Assembly: GCA_027604685.1 (NCBI GenBank)
Contig: JADHYX010000122.1
Location: 1-54,842 of the forward strand
Reading direction: 5' to 3'
DNA: 54,842 nt
DNA from: Lobulomyces angularis
Lineage: Eukaryota; Chytridiomycota; Chytridiomycetes; Lobulomycetales; Lobulomycetaceae
Position 1 is the stretch's first letter. Every line of letters begins with the position of its first letter. Shown one piece after another: positions 45,060 through 54,842 of this stretch. Both the position numbers and the translations under genes were made by a program. Below the pieces are notes generated by a model. That model did no database searches. It worked only from the letters and a program-made list of their open reading frames with translations, and was not told where the DNA came from.

Positions 45060-46564
45060 ATGCCGTTAAAACAAAAAAATTTTTTAGTTTCATCTGTTTC
45101 ATGTCTACTTTTGATTTTAGGATACTTGATTTACGTAAATATTATTACAAGTGAGTTTAAATTTCGTTCTGCTGATAATTATTCACTTATTAATATATTT
45201 TGTAAATATGTCTAATCCATAATATTCATGAACAACTAAAGTGCAATATTAAATTGCATGTTTTGTAGTTTCTAAATACAACCGACTTAATCATTTTTTT
45301 AAAACTTTAGTAACAGAAAAAAGAATAATTAAGAATCAATACAAATTTCAACCAACTAACAAGTATCTGTTTGATAAATTATTTGCAAATGTTTTGAAAC
45401 CTACAAAATTGGAACCATTTTTCTTTGAAATGAAAGGAGATCCTAATAAGTTTGACATTACCGTTACAACAATGATTACTGTTGACAAATTTGATGTGCT
45501 TTTGAATAGTATGTCCACATTTGATGGTATTTTTAAATTTTGTTCCTAACGGATATCATTAAAAACTAACTTTACAAATTTAGGTTACTTTTCAGTAGTT
45601 TTGCACCTATTGGATGATGAAAATTTAATTGATCGATTAGAATCGTTGAAAGATTTTTTAAAATTGAACTTAAAATTATTGGAAAGTAAAGCTGACATTC
45701 ATTTGATTATCGACAAATTTCCAAGGCAGTTGAACTACTTAAGAAATGTTGCGAGGTTTTTTAGTAGAAGCGAATTAATTCTACCCTTGGATGTAGATTT
45801 CATTGTGAATTTAAACTTCTCAGAACACATCAAAAAGAATGAGTATGTGTATAATAAACTAAAATTAGGTGATAGCGTATTCATTTTACCAGCATTTGAA
45901 TATACGAAGGGCAATATTAAAAAAAATGTAGATTTATTTCCCAAAAATAAGGAAGAAGTAAAGAAGTTAGGAAAGAAACTTCAAATTTTTCATGGCTCTC
46001 GAAATGCTGGACATCTATCAACCAATTATCCTCAATGGATGAAGAGTATGACAGCGTATAAAATAAAACCTACTTCAATGGCTTATGAACCATATGCAGT
46101 TTTCAATAAAAACAATGTTCCATGGTAAAAACAAGCAAAATGATTTATTTAGTTTTTGTTTAATGAAAGGTCTGATGAAAGATTTACAGGTTATGGAAAC
46201 AATAAAGCAGCATGGTGGTATGAAATTTACTTGTCTGGCCTTGAATTTCACGTTTTGCCAGAGGATTTTGTCATTCATCTTGATCACTCTTATAATGAAA
46301 AAGCACGAAAGGAAGAGGTAACTAGTATGAATAGAAATTGTTGATTAACTTACATTCTACAAATTTTAGAGGGATAGAAATAAAAACTTGTTTCAAAATT
46401 ATTTAACAGAACTGTGTGATCGGTATAAAGTAAAATTTAAGATCTTTGGTGTAGATTTAATAAGGAGAGGATGTGGTGATGAAAAAGAGAAAAAAAGAAC
46501 TTTGAAAAATAAGTTTAATTTTTCAAAAGTTTATAATTATTTAATAGGGGAAGAACGAGATTAG
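45060..46564 (+). CDS. Type II membrane glycosyltransferase of family 49 (LARGE/B4GAT1-like)
   Basis: About 400 aa with four or five introns. The N-terminus FLVSSVSCLLLILGYLIYV is a signal anchor, so the enzyme is expected in the Golgi lumen. The catalytic part matches glycosyltransferase family 49, the xylose/glucuronic-acid transferase family of B4GAT1 and the second LARGE domain: NYLRNVARFFSRSELILPLD leads into LDVDFIVN, the DxD metal site, then VFILPAFEY, TAYKIKPTSMAYEPYAVFNK, FNERSDERFTGYGNNKAAWW, YEIYLSGLEFHVLPEDFVIH and LDHSYN. These follow the B4GAT1 blocks YEPFYV, FDERFxGYGxNKxxxxxEL and FxVLxxxFxxHxxH. The acceptor in this organism is unknown. The C-terminus is short and charged. 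Start ATG 45060, TAG 46562-46564. Confidence 0.85.
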
Positions 46565-46814
46565 CATAAGATTAGACATTAAATTATTGAGATAAATTAC
46601 AATTTTATTTTTTTTTAACAAATTTTTACAGAAAATAACTTCGGTTAAAATAATTAAAAGTTTAATCAAAATTTAAGCTTTGATAAGGAATGCTTCACTT
46701 TAGAAAGGAGCTATAATTAAAGAACTTTGTGATAGCCCTGTTTAATAGATCAGAAAACATAATACACTACCAAAAAAAAATTTTTTGCATTTAATTTCTC
46801 TTAAATTTGAACTG
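46565..46814. other. Short AT-rich spacer upstream of VPS8
   Basis: 250 bp between the glycosyltransferase stop and the VPS8 ATG, without features beyond A/T runs; presumably the VPS8 promoter. Confidence 0.35.
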
Positions 46815-49800
46815 ATGAGTTCAACGGAAAAAGATTCCTTTATCGTAATGTCTTCATTGAATGAGTTTGAATCCAACGAAAGCGAATATTATTTTGATAG
46901 GCTTCTAAATCAACTTCATACAAGGTTTGTTGAAAACTTCAACTTAACATCTTCTGATATCAAAATAAAAAATTCATGATAAAGGTTTATTAACTTATTA
47001 ATTCCGGAAACTTTATTGACAACAGTGAAGAAAGATGTGTTGAAAAATACAGTATCAGATCTTAACGAAATTTTAAATATCATAGAAAGTAACATTTTGA
47101 ATAATAAGAATAATCTCAAAGACGAGATCTTTCAGTCTAATTTCAAAATAGAAGAATTTTTAAATTTGAAATTTAAAATCAAAAAAGAAATAAACTTATA
47201 CAATCAGTTTTATAATGCGAGCAGTGCAAACCTTAGTCTCTCTAATATACTCAGTTCAAGTTCTGCAATTACCAGTTCTAGTGAGAGTGAAAATAACAAT
47301 ACATACAAAAGGTAAAGTAAGTTTAATGTTTCATTTATTAGGATTTTTGAAGTAGGTTTTTAATTCACAAAAAGTCAGAGTCCATTTTGTCGATAAGTTC
47401 TTTACCAAATTCTGCACACATATTTAATTTGAATCTTAATGAAACTTCTTCTGGTGACAGTAAAACATTGTCAGTAGTTCTTAACTTATTGAAAATTTAG
47501 ACTTTTCCAATGAAAATTCTACGACCTCTAAGCTCACAGTAGGCGGAACGATTAAACAAACTCCACCAGGTCCATTTGATACCTTCAAGTGGATGGAACT
47601 AAAAAAAGTCAATACCCATTTTACCAACCTGAAAGACGGAGTCGGAACACAGTCTGTTTTTTTGGTAGAATTAGTTTAATTGAAAAAAAATTAATATTTT
47701 GTTAGGTATCTAATAAAATTTTTATTGGAACATCTCGGGCTATGGTTCTAGTATACGATCTGTCACAAACTTTTAAAAGTTTTATTGGAGATGTGAATAA
47801 TGCAGGTAATCAAGAAAAAATTAACTTTAAACTCTACATTATATCAGGAAATTTAGGAGCAGTATGTTCATTAGCAATTTCAAATGATAATAATTATTTA
47901 GCTTGCGGCCATGCTAAAGGTAATATTGTTGTATGGGATGTACGTATCAAAACCCTAGTGAAGCAAATTCTTCCTTTGGAAACTCCAACTAAAGAAAATG
48001 ATGGACATCAATTTGGCGCTCCAATAATTCATTTAAATTTCTATGATACAGTTGGAAGTTTGTTATCAGCGGATATTGAAGTAATAAACTATGATTATTT
48101 TTTTTAAAAAACCAATCACATTTTAGAGTTCTGCTTTTATACATAAGATTAATAGTATGTTTTACATAAAATCCTCAGCCACGATTCGAATTCACAGCAA
48201 ATCATCACAGTCCAGCGCTTCTACCATTCCGTCTACCCTCTATTCTTTAAAACTTATAAAAGTTGGTGGAAGCACTTCGAACGCTATATCCATATTTGCG
48301 TTATCTTCTCCGTACAAGGTGATAATATTGATAATATGCATTTTTAATTGAATTTTTTAAAGTTAGCAATCTTTGGGACTTCTCCTAAACCTAAAGTAAT
48401 TTTTCGTCATACTTGGAACAAAACAGACTTGGAAGGAAAGGTGATCCCAATAATTGCTTCGATGTCATGTTTAGCGTGGCAACCTGAATTCAAGAAAAGT
48501 ATTAGTTCATGTGGTAATTATTTATTAATACTTTTTCGATAGATTCAAATGAGAAAAGGAGTGAACTTATCCTCGCTGCATCATGCAACAATCAAGTTTA
48601 TTTTTTCAGTGGAACTCTTTTAAAATCTGGGAATAGTGAAATCTTTAAATTTGTCGCAACTGATACTTTTAAAGTGGAGTTCAATGTATTAAGCTTAGAA
48701 TGGATCACAGACGAAGTATACCTTCACTACTATTTATTTAAACATATGTATTCTTTTAAAGATTATATCAGTCATTTCAAATGACGAATTAGTTCTCTAC
48801 AACATTGTTGTTAATTGTCAGATTGAAAAATGCTCAATTAAAGATTTCGAAATTTTATATCATGACTGGCACTCTAGTTTAATTTCAGGATTAAACAATG
48901 TAGTACCGGAAATGGCCCTTGGTACTAGTGTTCAGTCTTATAAAAGCAGGTTATTTGTTATGGTAACTTTAACTTTAAAACTTATTACTATTATTTATAC
49001 CTTCTTTGTTGTAGGCGAGAGACGGTCTTTACGTGGGAAGTCTTCAAAGCTGGGACTCCCGCCTGAATGCTATGGTTAGATCCGGCAATTTTAAGGAAGC
49101 GATTGATGTGGGAATGGAATTATATTTCAATAAAAAAACAGTAGCAGTAGTGGGTTTACCACTTGACGGTGTTGTAAGAAAAAGAATTATTAGGGATTTT
49201 CTGTCACAATTGCTTGTAAGCTACGTAAATATGGCTGTTTCAGGGTTTGAGGCTAGTACCCCTGCAGAAAATGAAGAAATATCTATGTATCAAGATCTAA
49301 CCCTCTTAACGATTGAAGTTTGTTTAACAATTGAAACGGTGGATCTCTTGTTTTTTGAATTGTTTGAACGGTTTGATGAAGGTGGATTAGGAAGCGTATT
49401 TTTAACTCAACTGGAACCTTATATCATATTTGACAAAATTTCAAAAATTCCAAATCCTGTTATATCTACTAAATATCTGCAACTATATGAAAATAGCGAG
49501 TGGTCTGGAGAAAAGCTGGAGGCTTTGTTGTTGCATTTAGATAAATCTTCTATAGATTTAAATGGATATATTCAAACTTTTAAAAAGGCTGGACTATTTA
49601 CTGGATTAATATATCTCTATTCCACGGTCCTAGGCGATCACGTAACTCCTATTGTTGAATTGCTATTGCTTATTAGCTCTCAGTCAAAGTCAGCTGAATC
49701 AAAGCAGCTAGATTTCGAAAATAGCTTTACTTTAAGTTGGAGGAACACCGCTAACATTGATACCCATTCTTTAATATACTTGCTGTTTGTCTATTTTGCA

Positions 49801-52347
49801 ACAATATTGTGCGGAAAAAATTTTCCTCTGGGAGACATGGATTGCAACGAGGATATTTTAAAAGCAAAATCTGATATTTATAATTTTATATTTTCACCAT
49901 CCTTTACTACAGTGAGAGGTTCTGTAATCGCCGTTGGGACCCCTCCCTTCCCATATTTAAAAATGTTATTAGAGTTAGACACTTCTGAATTTCTAAAAGT
50001 TTTGGGTATTGGATTTGATGATTCTAGTTTAAATGGAGATCTTCAAATGAAGGAAATGTTGCAGAACGGAATGGACGGATACCAGTCAAGGCAGATTGCA
50101 GAAATCAATCGCCAGTTTATTTTAGATTCTATATTTTCTATCATGGAAGTCAACGATGGACTTTTTTCAATCAATAATTTGATAAGTTTTTATTGTTTTG
50201 TGTGCAGAAATTATAGCAAGTACAGCACTTTTCTATATTTTGAAGTCTGCGTACTAAAGAAGGTGGTGTATACTCTAGTAGAATCAACAAGCCAAGATAC
50301 TAAAATTGAAAGGGAATCAGCAATACTCGCAATTTTATCTTCTCATGATTTTCAATTCACAGCGGAAGAGGAGCAAAATTTGTTAGAGCATCTGGAAAAA
50401 AACAAGCTGTTTAAAGTTTTAGAAAAATTTTTAATTAAAGAAAGGAAATTTGAGTTAGTTTTAATGTGTTACCTGGAGGATGATGAAAGGAAAAATGAAA
50501 GCTTTAATGTTTTTTTGCAGTATCTGTTACACTCGGACTTAACATTTACGGAAATTTATAATTTAAAGGAAAAATTCTTTGAAATTGAATGCTTAGTCAA
50601 ATTTTTCAATTTAAATAATTCAAAATTTTGTTTTCTACTTTTGCAATACTTTCCTAAAGATAAGTGCGAATTTGTTTTTAATGAATTTAAAAAATTTGAT
50701 GTGAATTTAAGCTTTAAGTTTCTAAATTCTCTATTTGGTCAAATTTTCAAATTTGACTTTAATAATGAAACGCATCTTACTTCAGAGAGTAGTTCTGAAG
50801 AAAAAAAATCTAATTTGTTGAACGAAAGTGACAATGATTCTGAAAGTAAGGTGGATTTGAATATGATAGAAAATAAGTTTAGCATAAACTTATTTGAGCA
50901 ACACTTACGTTTACTGGCTGTAGCCAAAAGTGAAGCAGCTATAATCCGCTACTTGGAATTCCTGAATAAACTATTCGATAACAAAAATAAATACCCATTT
51001 AACTTAGAAAATTTGCTAGATATTTTCTTGCAAGAAAAGCTTATCTACAGTGCTTGTTGGATTTTAGATAAATTGAATGATACAAAAAAAAGTATTGCTC
51101 AACTGTGCACATATTATAAAGAAACCTTCATGATTTTTGGTAACTTTTTTTGTTTCGTTCATTAAATAATGCCAATTTAGTTCAAGAGAAAAATCAAGAT
51201 ATCCTTTCCAAAGTGAAGATAGAGTTAATGCAAATCTTAGAATTCGGTGTTAACTTGTTACGGAACAAATTTTCCTTTTACAAAAAAAACAATGACAGTG
51301 AAATGTTGTGGCTTACCATATTCGAAACAGTTGTAGAAGGAAAAATTTCTGTGGAGGTACCTAATGCTTACGAAATACTGACGAAGAATAATACAAGTTT
51401 GGAATTAGTTGTAGATTTTAATGCAAGAAATCGTAATGACGACATCCTGCAATATTGCGACTCAGCTTGTACATTTGTCATTCAAGCTATGATTGGTTAT
51501 GTGTCATTGCATAAAATATTCCAACAACTAATTTTGGACAAAAAGCAACAAGATGCTTGTAATTTAAATTTCGGAAAGAATAAGAAATTAATATTTTCCT
51601 TATTGGAAAATTATAAATTCGAACAGCTAACATTAGCATGTTTTAACAAAATAATTGTAGATGATTTATTCAAAACGAAAAAATTTTTATTTAAAAAAAT
51701 GAAGAAATTCGTCAGCCCGAAATTCAATCAGTGTTCAGTTTGCTTAAAATCAATTCAAGTTCATGACAATGATACCACTTTAAATGACTATAAAGAAGAA
51801 AAAATTATATGCTTTAGTTTATGCTCTCATTTATTTCATCAAAACTGTTATATTAACTTAAAAAATTTTTCTTCAAGTACCAAAAAGCGTGCCAAATGCG
51901 CAGATACCACTGAATTTGATGAAATGTACTGCATATACTGTAATTTGAATGATATAACATTACAAAAGTTTCGACACAACTATGTTGAAATTGATGAAAA
52001 CCTCGACTTAACAGAAAAACATATGGTAAATGTACTTATGTGCTTTTCCTAACCTTTCTTGAATTTTTTAGAACTTGGAAGATTTTGTTACTGATATCAG
52101 CGAGGTTAAAACAGATTTTGTTGAAGAAGTGTTTAGTAGGATTAACGTGTTAAAGGAATTTAAGCAGAATAAAACTACTGTATGGATAAAATGAAATATT
52201 TTTTCTATCTCTTAAAAATTAATTTTTTTTTTTCTTCTGTAGTTTGAAGTATTCAAGGGATTACCGAATGCAAACAATGATGACAGTAATGATGTTATAG
52301 AATTAAATGAAAATAGATTTGACGAGGATTTATTATACTATATATAA
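46815..52347 (+). CDS. VPS8: VPS8, CORVET endosomal tethering subunit
   Basis: About 1,650 aa; about ten introns are concentrated in the first and last thirds, with one uninterrupted exon of about 2.1 kb (from about 49015 to 51140) coding the helical middle. Vps8 is the Rab5-binding subunit of the CORVET tether. The N-terminus is low-complexity, then the beta-propeller follows: FIGTSRAMVLVYDLSQTFKS, LGAVCSLAISNDNNYLACGH and KGNIVVWDVR. The family signature is seen at MARDGLYVGSLQSWDSRLNA and KTVAVVGLPLDGVVRKRIIR. The C-terminus carries a RING-H2: CSVCLKSIQ, then LCSHLFHQNCY, then YCIYCN, with the C-x-H-x2-H-x2-C core intact. The start is the ATG at 46815, not the TTG upstream. Stop TAA 52345-52347. 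Confidence 0.9.
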
Positions 52348-52565
52348 CACTTAGAATTAGGAATATTAAAGTTATTTACTTTTTTTTTTGTATTTTATAC
52401 ACATGTACATTCTAAAATTAATATCCTTACTTTCAGACATTAAAATTTAGAATTACTTGGGCTATTAAATATAGTTCTGAAACAATATTTTGAAGAAAAA
52501 CATTTATTATTAAATTTAAATTAAAAATTTTTTAAATTTTTTTTTATGGTATATTGAACTAAAAC
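52348..52565. other. Convergent 3' spacer
   Basis: 218 bp between the stops of VPS8 (+) and the SCI1-like gene (-). AT-rich; no feature recognised. Confidence 0.35.
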
Positions 52566-53640
52566 TTAGAGATCATTATTTACTTCATATCTTACTCCCA
52601 TTGTTTCTTTTGGAGTGTAACCTAATAATTTAAGTTTTTCAGCAGCCAATCTAAAAAAAAAAATTATGTAGTAAGTAAAAAGTTGTTATTATTCTAAAAA
52701 ATTATAAAAGTAGAAGATAAGGAAGTACGAATTGATTTCAAATACCTTTCACTCTGAACTCTTTTTAGCTCTAACAATTCACTTTTAGATATAAAATCTG
52801 GAATATTCTGCAGTTTAGATTTTTTTCCTTGCAACTTTAAAGCCTCTTCATCCAACTTGCTTATGTTTAATCCAGCCTCATTATCGTCAACGTTATTACT
52901 TTTTGCACTTTTATTTCTTCTCTGTTCCAGTTCCCTTGAACTTATGTTAAATAAAGTGAAGTAAGCAGAGTTCTCACCATTTATCCAAGTCATAGTATTT
53001 TTCATGTGCTAATGTACAAGTATTGAAATCCTCCATATATTCCGAAAAGTAGTCTTTCATTTGTTTTTGATTCAATACTTCAGTATTTATATGCTTAATC
53101 TCTATTAACCTTTGCAACATTAGTAAAAAAAAAATTATAGCATAAATCATACCAAGTTCGAAATTCATTTTCTTTTGAATAAATGTCACTAGGTTGCAAA
53201 ATCCCTCTTCCACCTGAGATCAATTTTCAATGGAATTAGTAAATAAACATCGTTTTTTTTCAGTTACCCCACTGCTTAGTTAAAGACGCTGATTTGAAGT
53301 TAGATTTTTTTTCTTTCTTTTCTTTTTTCTTCTTTGATTTCTTTTCTTTCTTCTTTTTTTCTTTTTTTGACTTTTTTTTTTTTTTATGATCTGATTCATT
53401 TTCACTTGAAGAACTAGAAGATGAGCTAGAACTTGATCTTTTTTTTTTTTTGGAATGATGTGAAGATTTTGCAGATTTAAAAGGTGATTTGGATCTTGAT
53501 CTTTTTCTGCTATGTCGATCTAAACTATCTTCTCTTCGACGATGTCTGTGGTCGTTACGTTCCTTATCCTTAAAATCATGGTGATAATTATCAATTGAGC
53601 TACTTCGTCTATGTGAAGTTTCTTTTCTTGTGGATGACAT
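52566..53640 (-). CDS. SCI1-like RS-type nuclear protein
   Basis: Exons 53640-53268, 53213-53153, 53109-52978, 52940-52746 and 52650-52566 sum to 846 nt (281 aa). The N-terminal half is an Arg/Ser- and Lys-rich tract (RHSRKRSRSKSPFKSAKS, a run of serines, then lysines), as in nuclear speckle proteins. The conserved part begins TKQWG, continues ILQPSDIYSKENEFRTWLIE and KDYFSEYMEDFNTCTLAHEK, then YYDLDK, matching the family of plant SCI1 and uncharacterised fungal proteins (KQWGxYGxI, EFxxWLxEVK, FxEYxEDFNTATLPHEKYY). It ends ERLAAEKLKLLGYTPKE. Function is poorly known; a role in splicing or cell-cycle control is suggested only by plant members. Confidence 0.85.
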
Positions 53641-53881
53641 TTTCTAAAAAAAAAAAAAAAAAAAATTAAAAATTTAATAGTGCTTGGCGTTATATTTTTG
53701 AACATATGAAATAATATTCATGTTCTAATTAACAAGAACGCAAAAAAATTCATAAAAAACACTATAAATAGGGAAGAAAAAATTAAATTTTTATTAATTA
53801 AATTGTACCAACTGCGAAAATTCCTGTAATAAAACCAAGTTCTCTAATGTAATTATTGGAACATCTAATCAATAGGAAAAA

Positions 53882-54842
53882 ATGCAAAATTTAATTTACA
53901 TTGCAAATCGAATAACTATTCATACAACCCATTTTTTTAAGTATTTTATGTTAAACTACCCTAAAACAAATGGGATATGATTAATTTTGATTTTTTTACT
54001 AGAATATACAAGTTACTAAAGTATTCAATAAAAACAATAAAACTAGTTCAGGATATATTTCTATTATTAACGAATTACTAATGGAATATATTGAAAAATA
54101 TAAAACTGAATTTGGCTTCATACAAGAAAGTGTCCAGTACTTTCATCAAATTGCTCTTTACCAAGCTAAAAAAATATTTACAATTTATACTGTCAACATT
54201 CAAGAACATTTTGTTCCTAAACCAAAACATTTATTTCAAACTTGATTATTAAAAAACAATTATCTTTAATACCGGAAAACATGTTAAAAAATGATTGGAT
54301 AAAAGTTTTACAAGCAAGGAATAGGCTAGCGCAAAAAATAATTTTGGAAAACGTTACAGTTACTAATGAGTTGAATGAATATGAGCTTAGTGTTGTTAAT
54401 CTTTTAAGAGATATATTACCTGAAACAATTGAAAAAAATTCTATTCCTTATGATGTTTGTAATACTTCTAAATATTTGGAACCTATTATTTAATATGAAA
54501 AAGAAATGGAAAGGTTTTTTCAGGTTCCATTGAAACCGATGGAGTTTCAATTACTGTTTGTTTAGAAGACATTACAACAAACAAAAAAAAAAGGATAGAA
54601 AAGGAGAAAAAAGAAAAAACCAGACGATACTCCAACGATTCAAACCAAGAAAGAAGAACAACCCAATCGTAGCAAACCAAAAAAAAAAGATTTACCTTCA
54701 GAATATTTTCAAAACAATATTTTAAAGGAAAAAATCATGTTTTTATTGATCCAAATAAATAGATTTATTATATTGTTTGGGTAAAAACAAATTTTTAATA
54801 AATTATTAAATATATTTTTTATATAGGATGGAATGATGAGAA
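53882..54842 (+). pseudogene. Fanzor N-terminal relic with RuvC-I, truncated at the window edge
   Basis: Several frames together read a second Fanzor. An ATG at 53882 opens LIYIANRITIHTTHFFKY, a usual Fanzor N-terminal helix. After a break the frame carries SGYISIINELL and VNIQEHFVPKPK, then a TGA, and a shifted frame from 54242 gives VLQARNRLAQKII and LPETIEKNSIPYDVCNTSKY, ending in TAA near 54491. A third frame has SIETDGVSITVCLED (the xTDGVS block just before RuvC-I, 54532-54552) and FIDPNK (54742-54759), the RuvC-I aspartate motif, followed by TAG at 54760-54762. Lysine-rich sequence between them is frameshifted in A runs. The copy cannot encode a whole nuclease. It is on the same strand as the left-edge relic and covers the complementary half, so the two ends are different copies. 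Confidence 0.75.

Noticed and set aside
46085..46344. Two overlapping plus-strand frames of 60-80 codons
   Set aside because: The 46156 frame is an exon of the glycosyltransferase gene (FNERSDERFTGYG); the other is an out-of-frame shadow.
53330..53460. A simple-sequence repeat tract of AG/CT-rich DNA
   Set aside because: It is the Lys/Ser-rich coding region of the SCI1-like gene, not a stand-alone repeat.
54000..54240. A divergent histone-fold (H3/CENP-A-like) protein
   Set aside because: A stretch resembles the H3 core by chance spacing, but the neighbouring segments match Fanzor N-terminal blocks much better and are continuous with them.
1..54842. CRISPR arrays, rRNA or tRNA genes
   Set aside because: I scanned the intergenic spacers by eye and saw no spaced repeats, rRNA-like stretches or plausible tRNA cloverleaves; a covariance-model scan would be decisive.

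Overview
The window is nuclear DNA of a compact, AT-rich eukaryote. Genes are packed 60-450 bp apart and cut by very short GT-AG introns (mean about 44 nt in the largest gene, shortest 30 nt). TAA, TAG and TGA all end genes, so the code looks standard. Gene content points to an early-diverging, flagellate-related fungus or close opisthokont relative of the Rozella/aphelid/chytrid grade: a dynein heavy chain, the fungal-type chromatin reader SNT2, a PP2A B'' subunit, a LARGE/B4GAT1-type glycosyltransferase and Fanzor relics. This placement is inference. A 10-N gap at 43162-43171 shows the contig is a scaffold.

Layout. 1-634: broken C-terminal half of a Fanzor (eukaryotic TnpB-like) protein. 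1075-21346 (-): one very large gene. I traced 35 exons; they sum to 18,783 nt, exactly divisible by three, giving about 6,260 aa. 21548-23519 (-): inositol polyphosphate 5-phosphatase with a predicted C-terminal membrane anchor. 23581-25165 (+): BSDC1-like BSD protein, sharing a 61-bp divergent promoter with the phosphatase. 25439-25852 (+): small secreted Cys-rich protein. 26294-30515 (+): SNT2. 30800-33718 (-): PP2A B'' (PPP2R3-like). 34184-37431 (-): RDH54/RAD54B. 37815-39886 (-): kinesin with a C-terminal SAM-like segment. 40291-43088 (-): NOP4/RBM28. 43341-44730 (+): SNRNP40. 45060-46564 (+): glycosyltransferase family 49. 46815-52347 (+): VPS8. 52566-53640 (-): SCI1-like protein. 53882-54842 (+): N-terminal half of a second broken Fanzor, running off the edge.

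The most unusual object is the 1075-21346 gene. It encodes a complete dynein heavy-chain layout (tail, linker, AAA1-4, stalk with microtubule-binding domain, AAA5-6, C-terminal domain) with an F-box module of about 600 residues spliced into the returning half of the stalk. After the dynein C-terminal domain, in the same uninterrupted exon, it continues into a DUF4062-like domain, then a STAND/NACHT-like NTPase and a WD40 array, as in NWD1/TEP1/NPHP3-type proteins. Key ATPase residues are altered in AAA1, AAA3 and AAA4 and in the STAND domain; only AAA2 keeps a consensus P-loop. The open frame across 35 exons argues that it is a maintained protein, perhaps a dynein-derived scaffold rather than a motor. 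The Fanzor copies at the two ends are decayed by stops and frameshifts.

The other genes are mostly single-copy housekeeping functions (splicing, ribosome biogenesis, endosomal tethering, recombination, chromatin, phosphatase regulation) with no operon-like logic.
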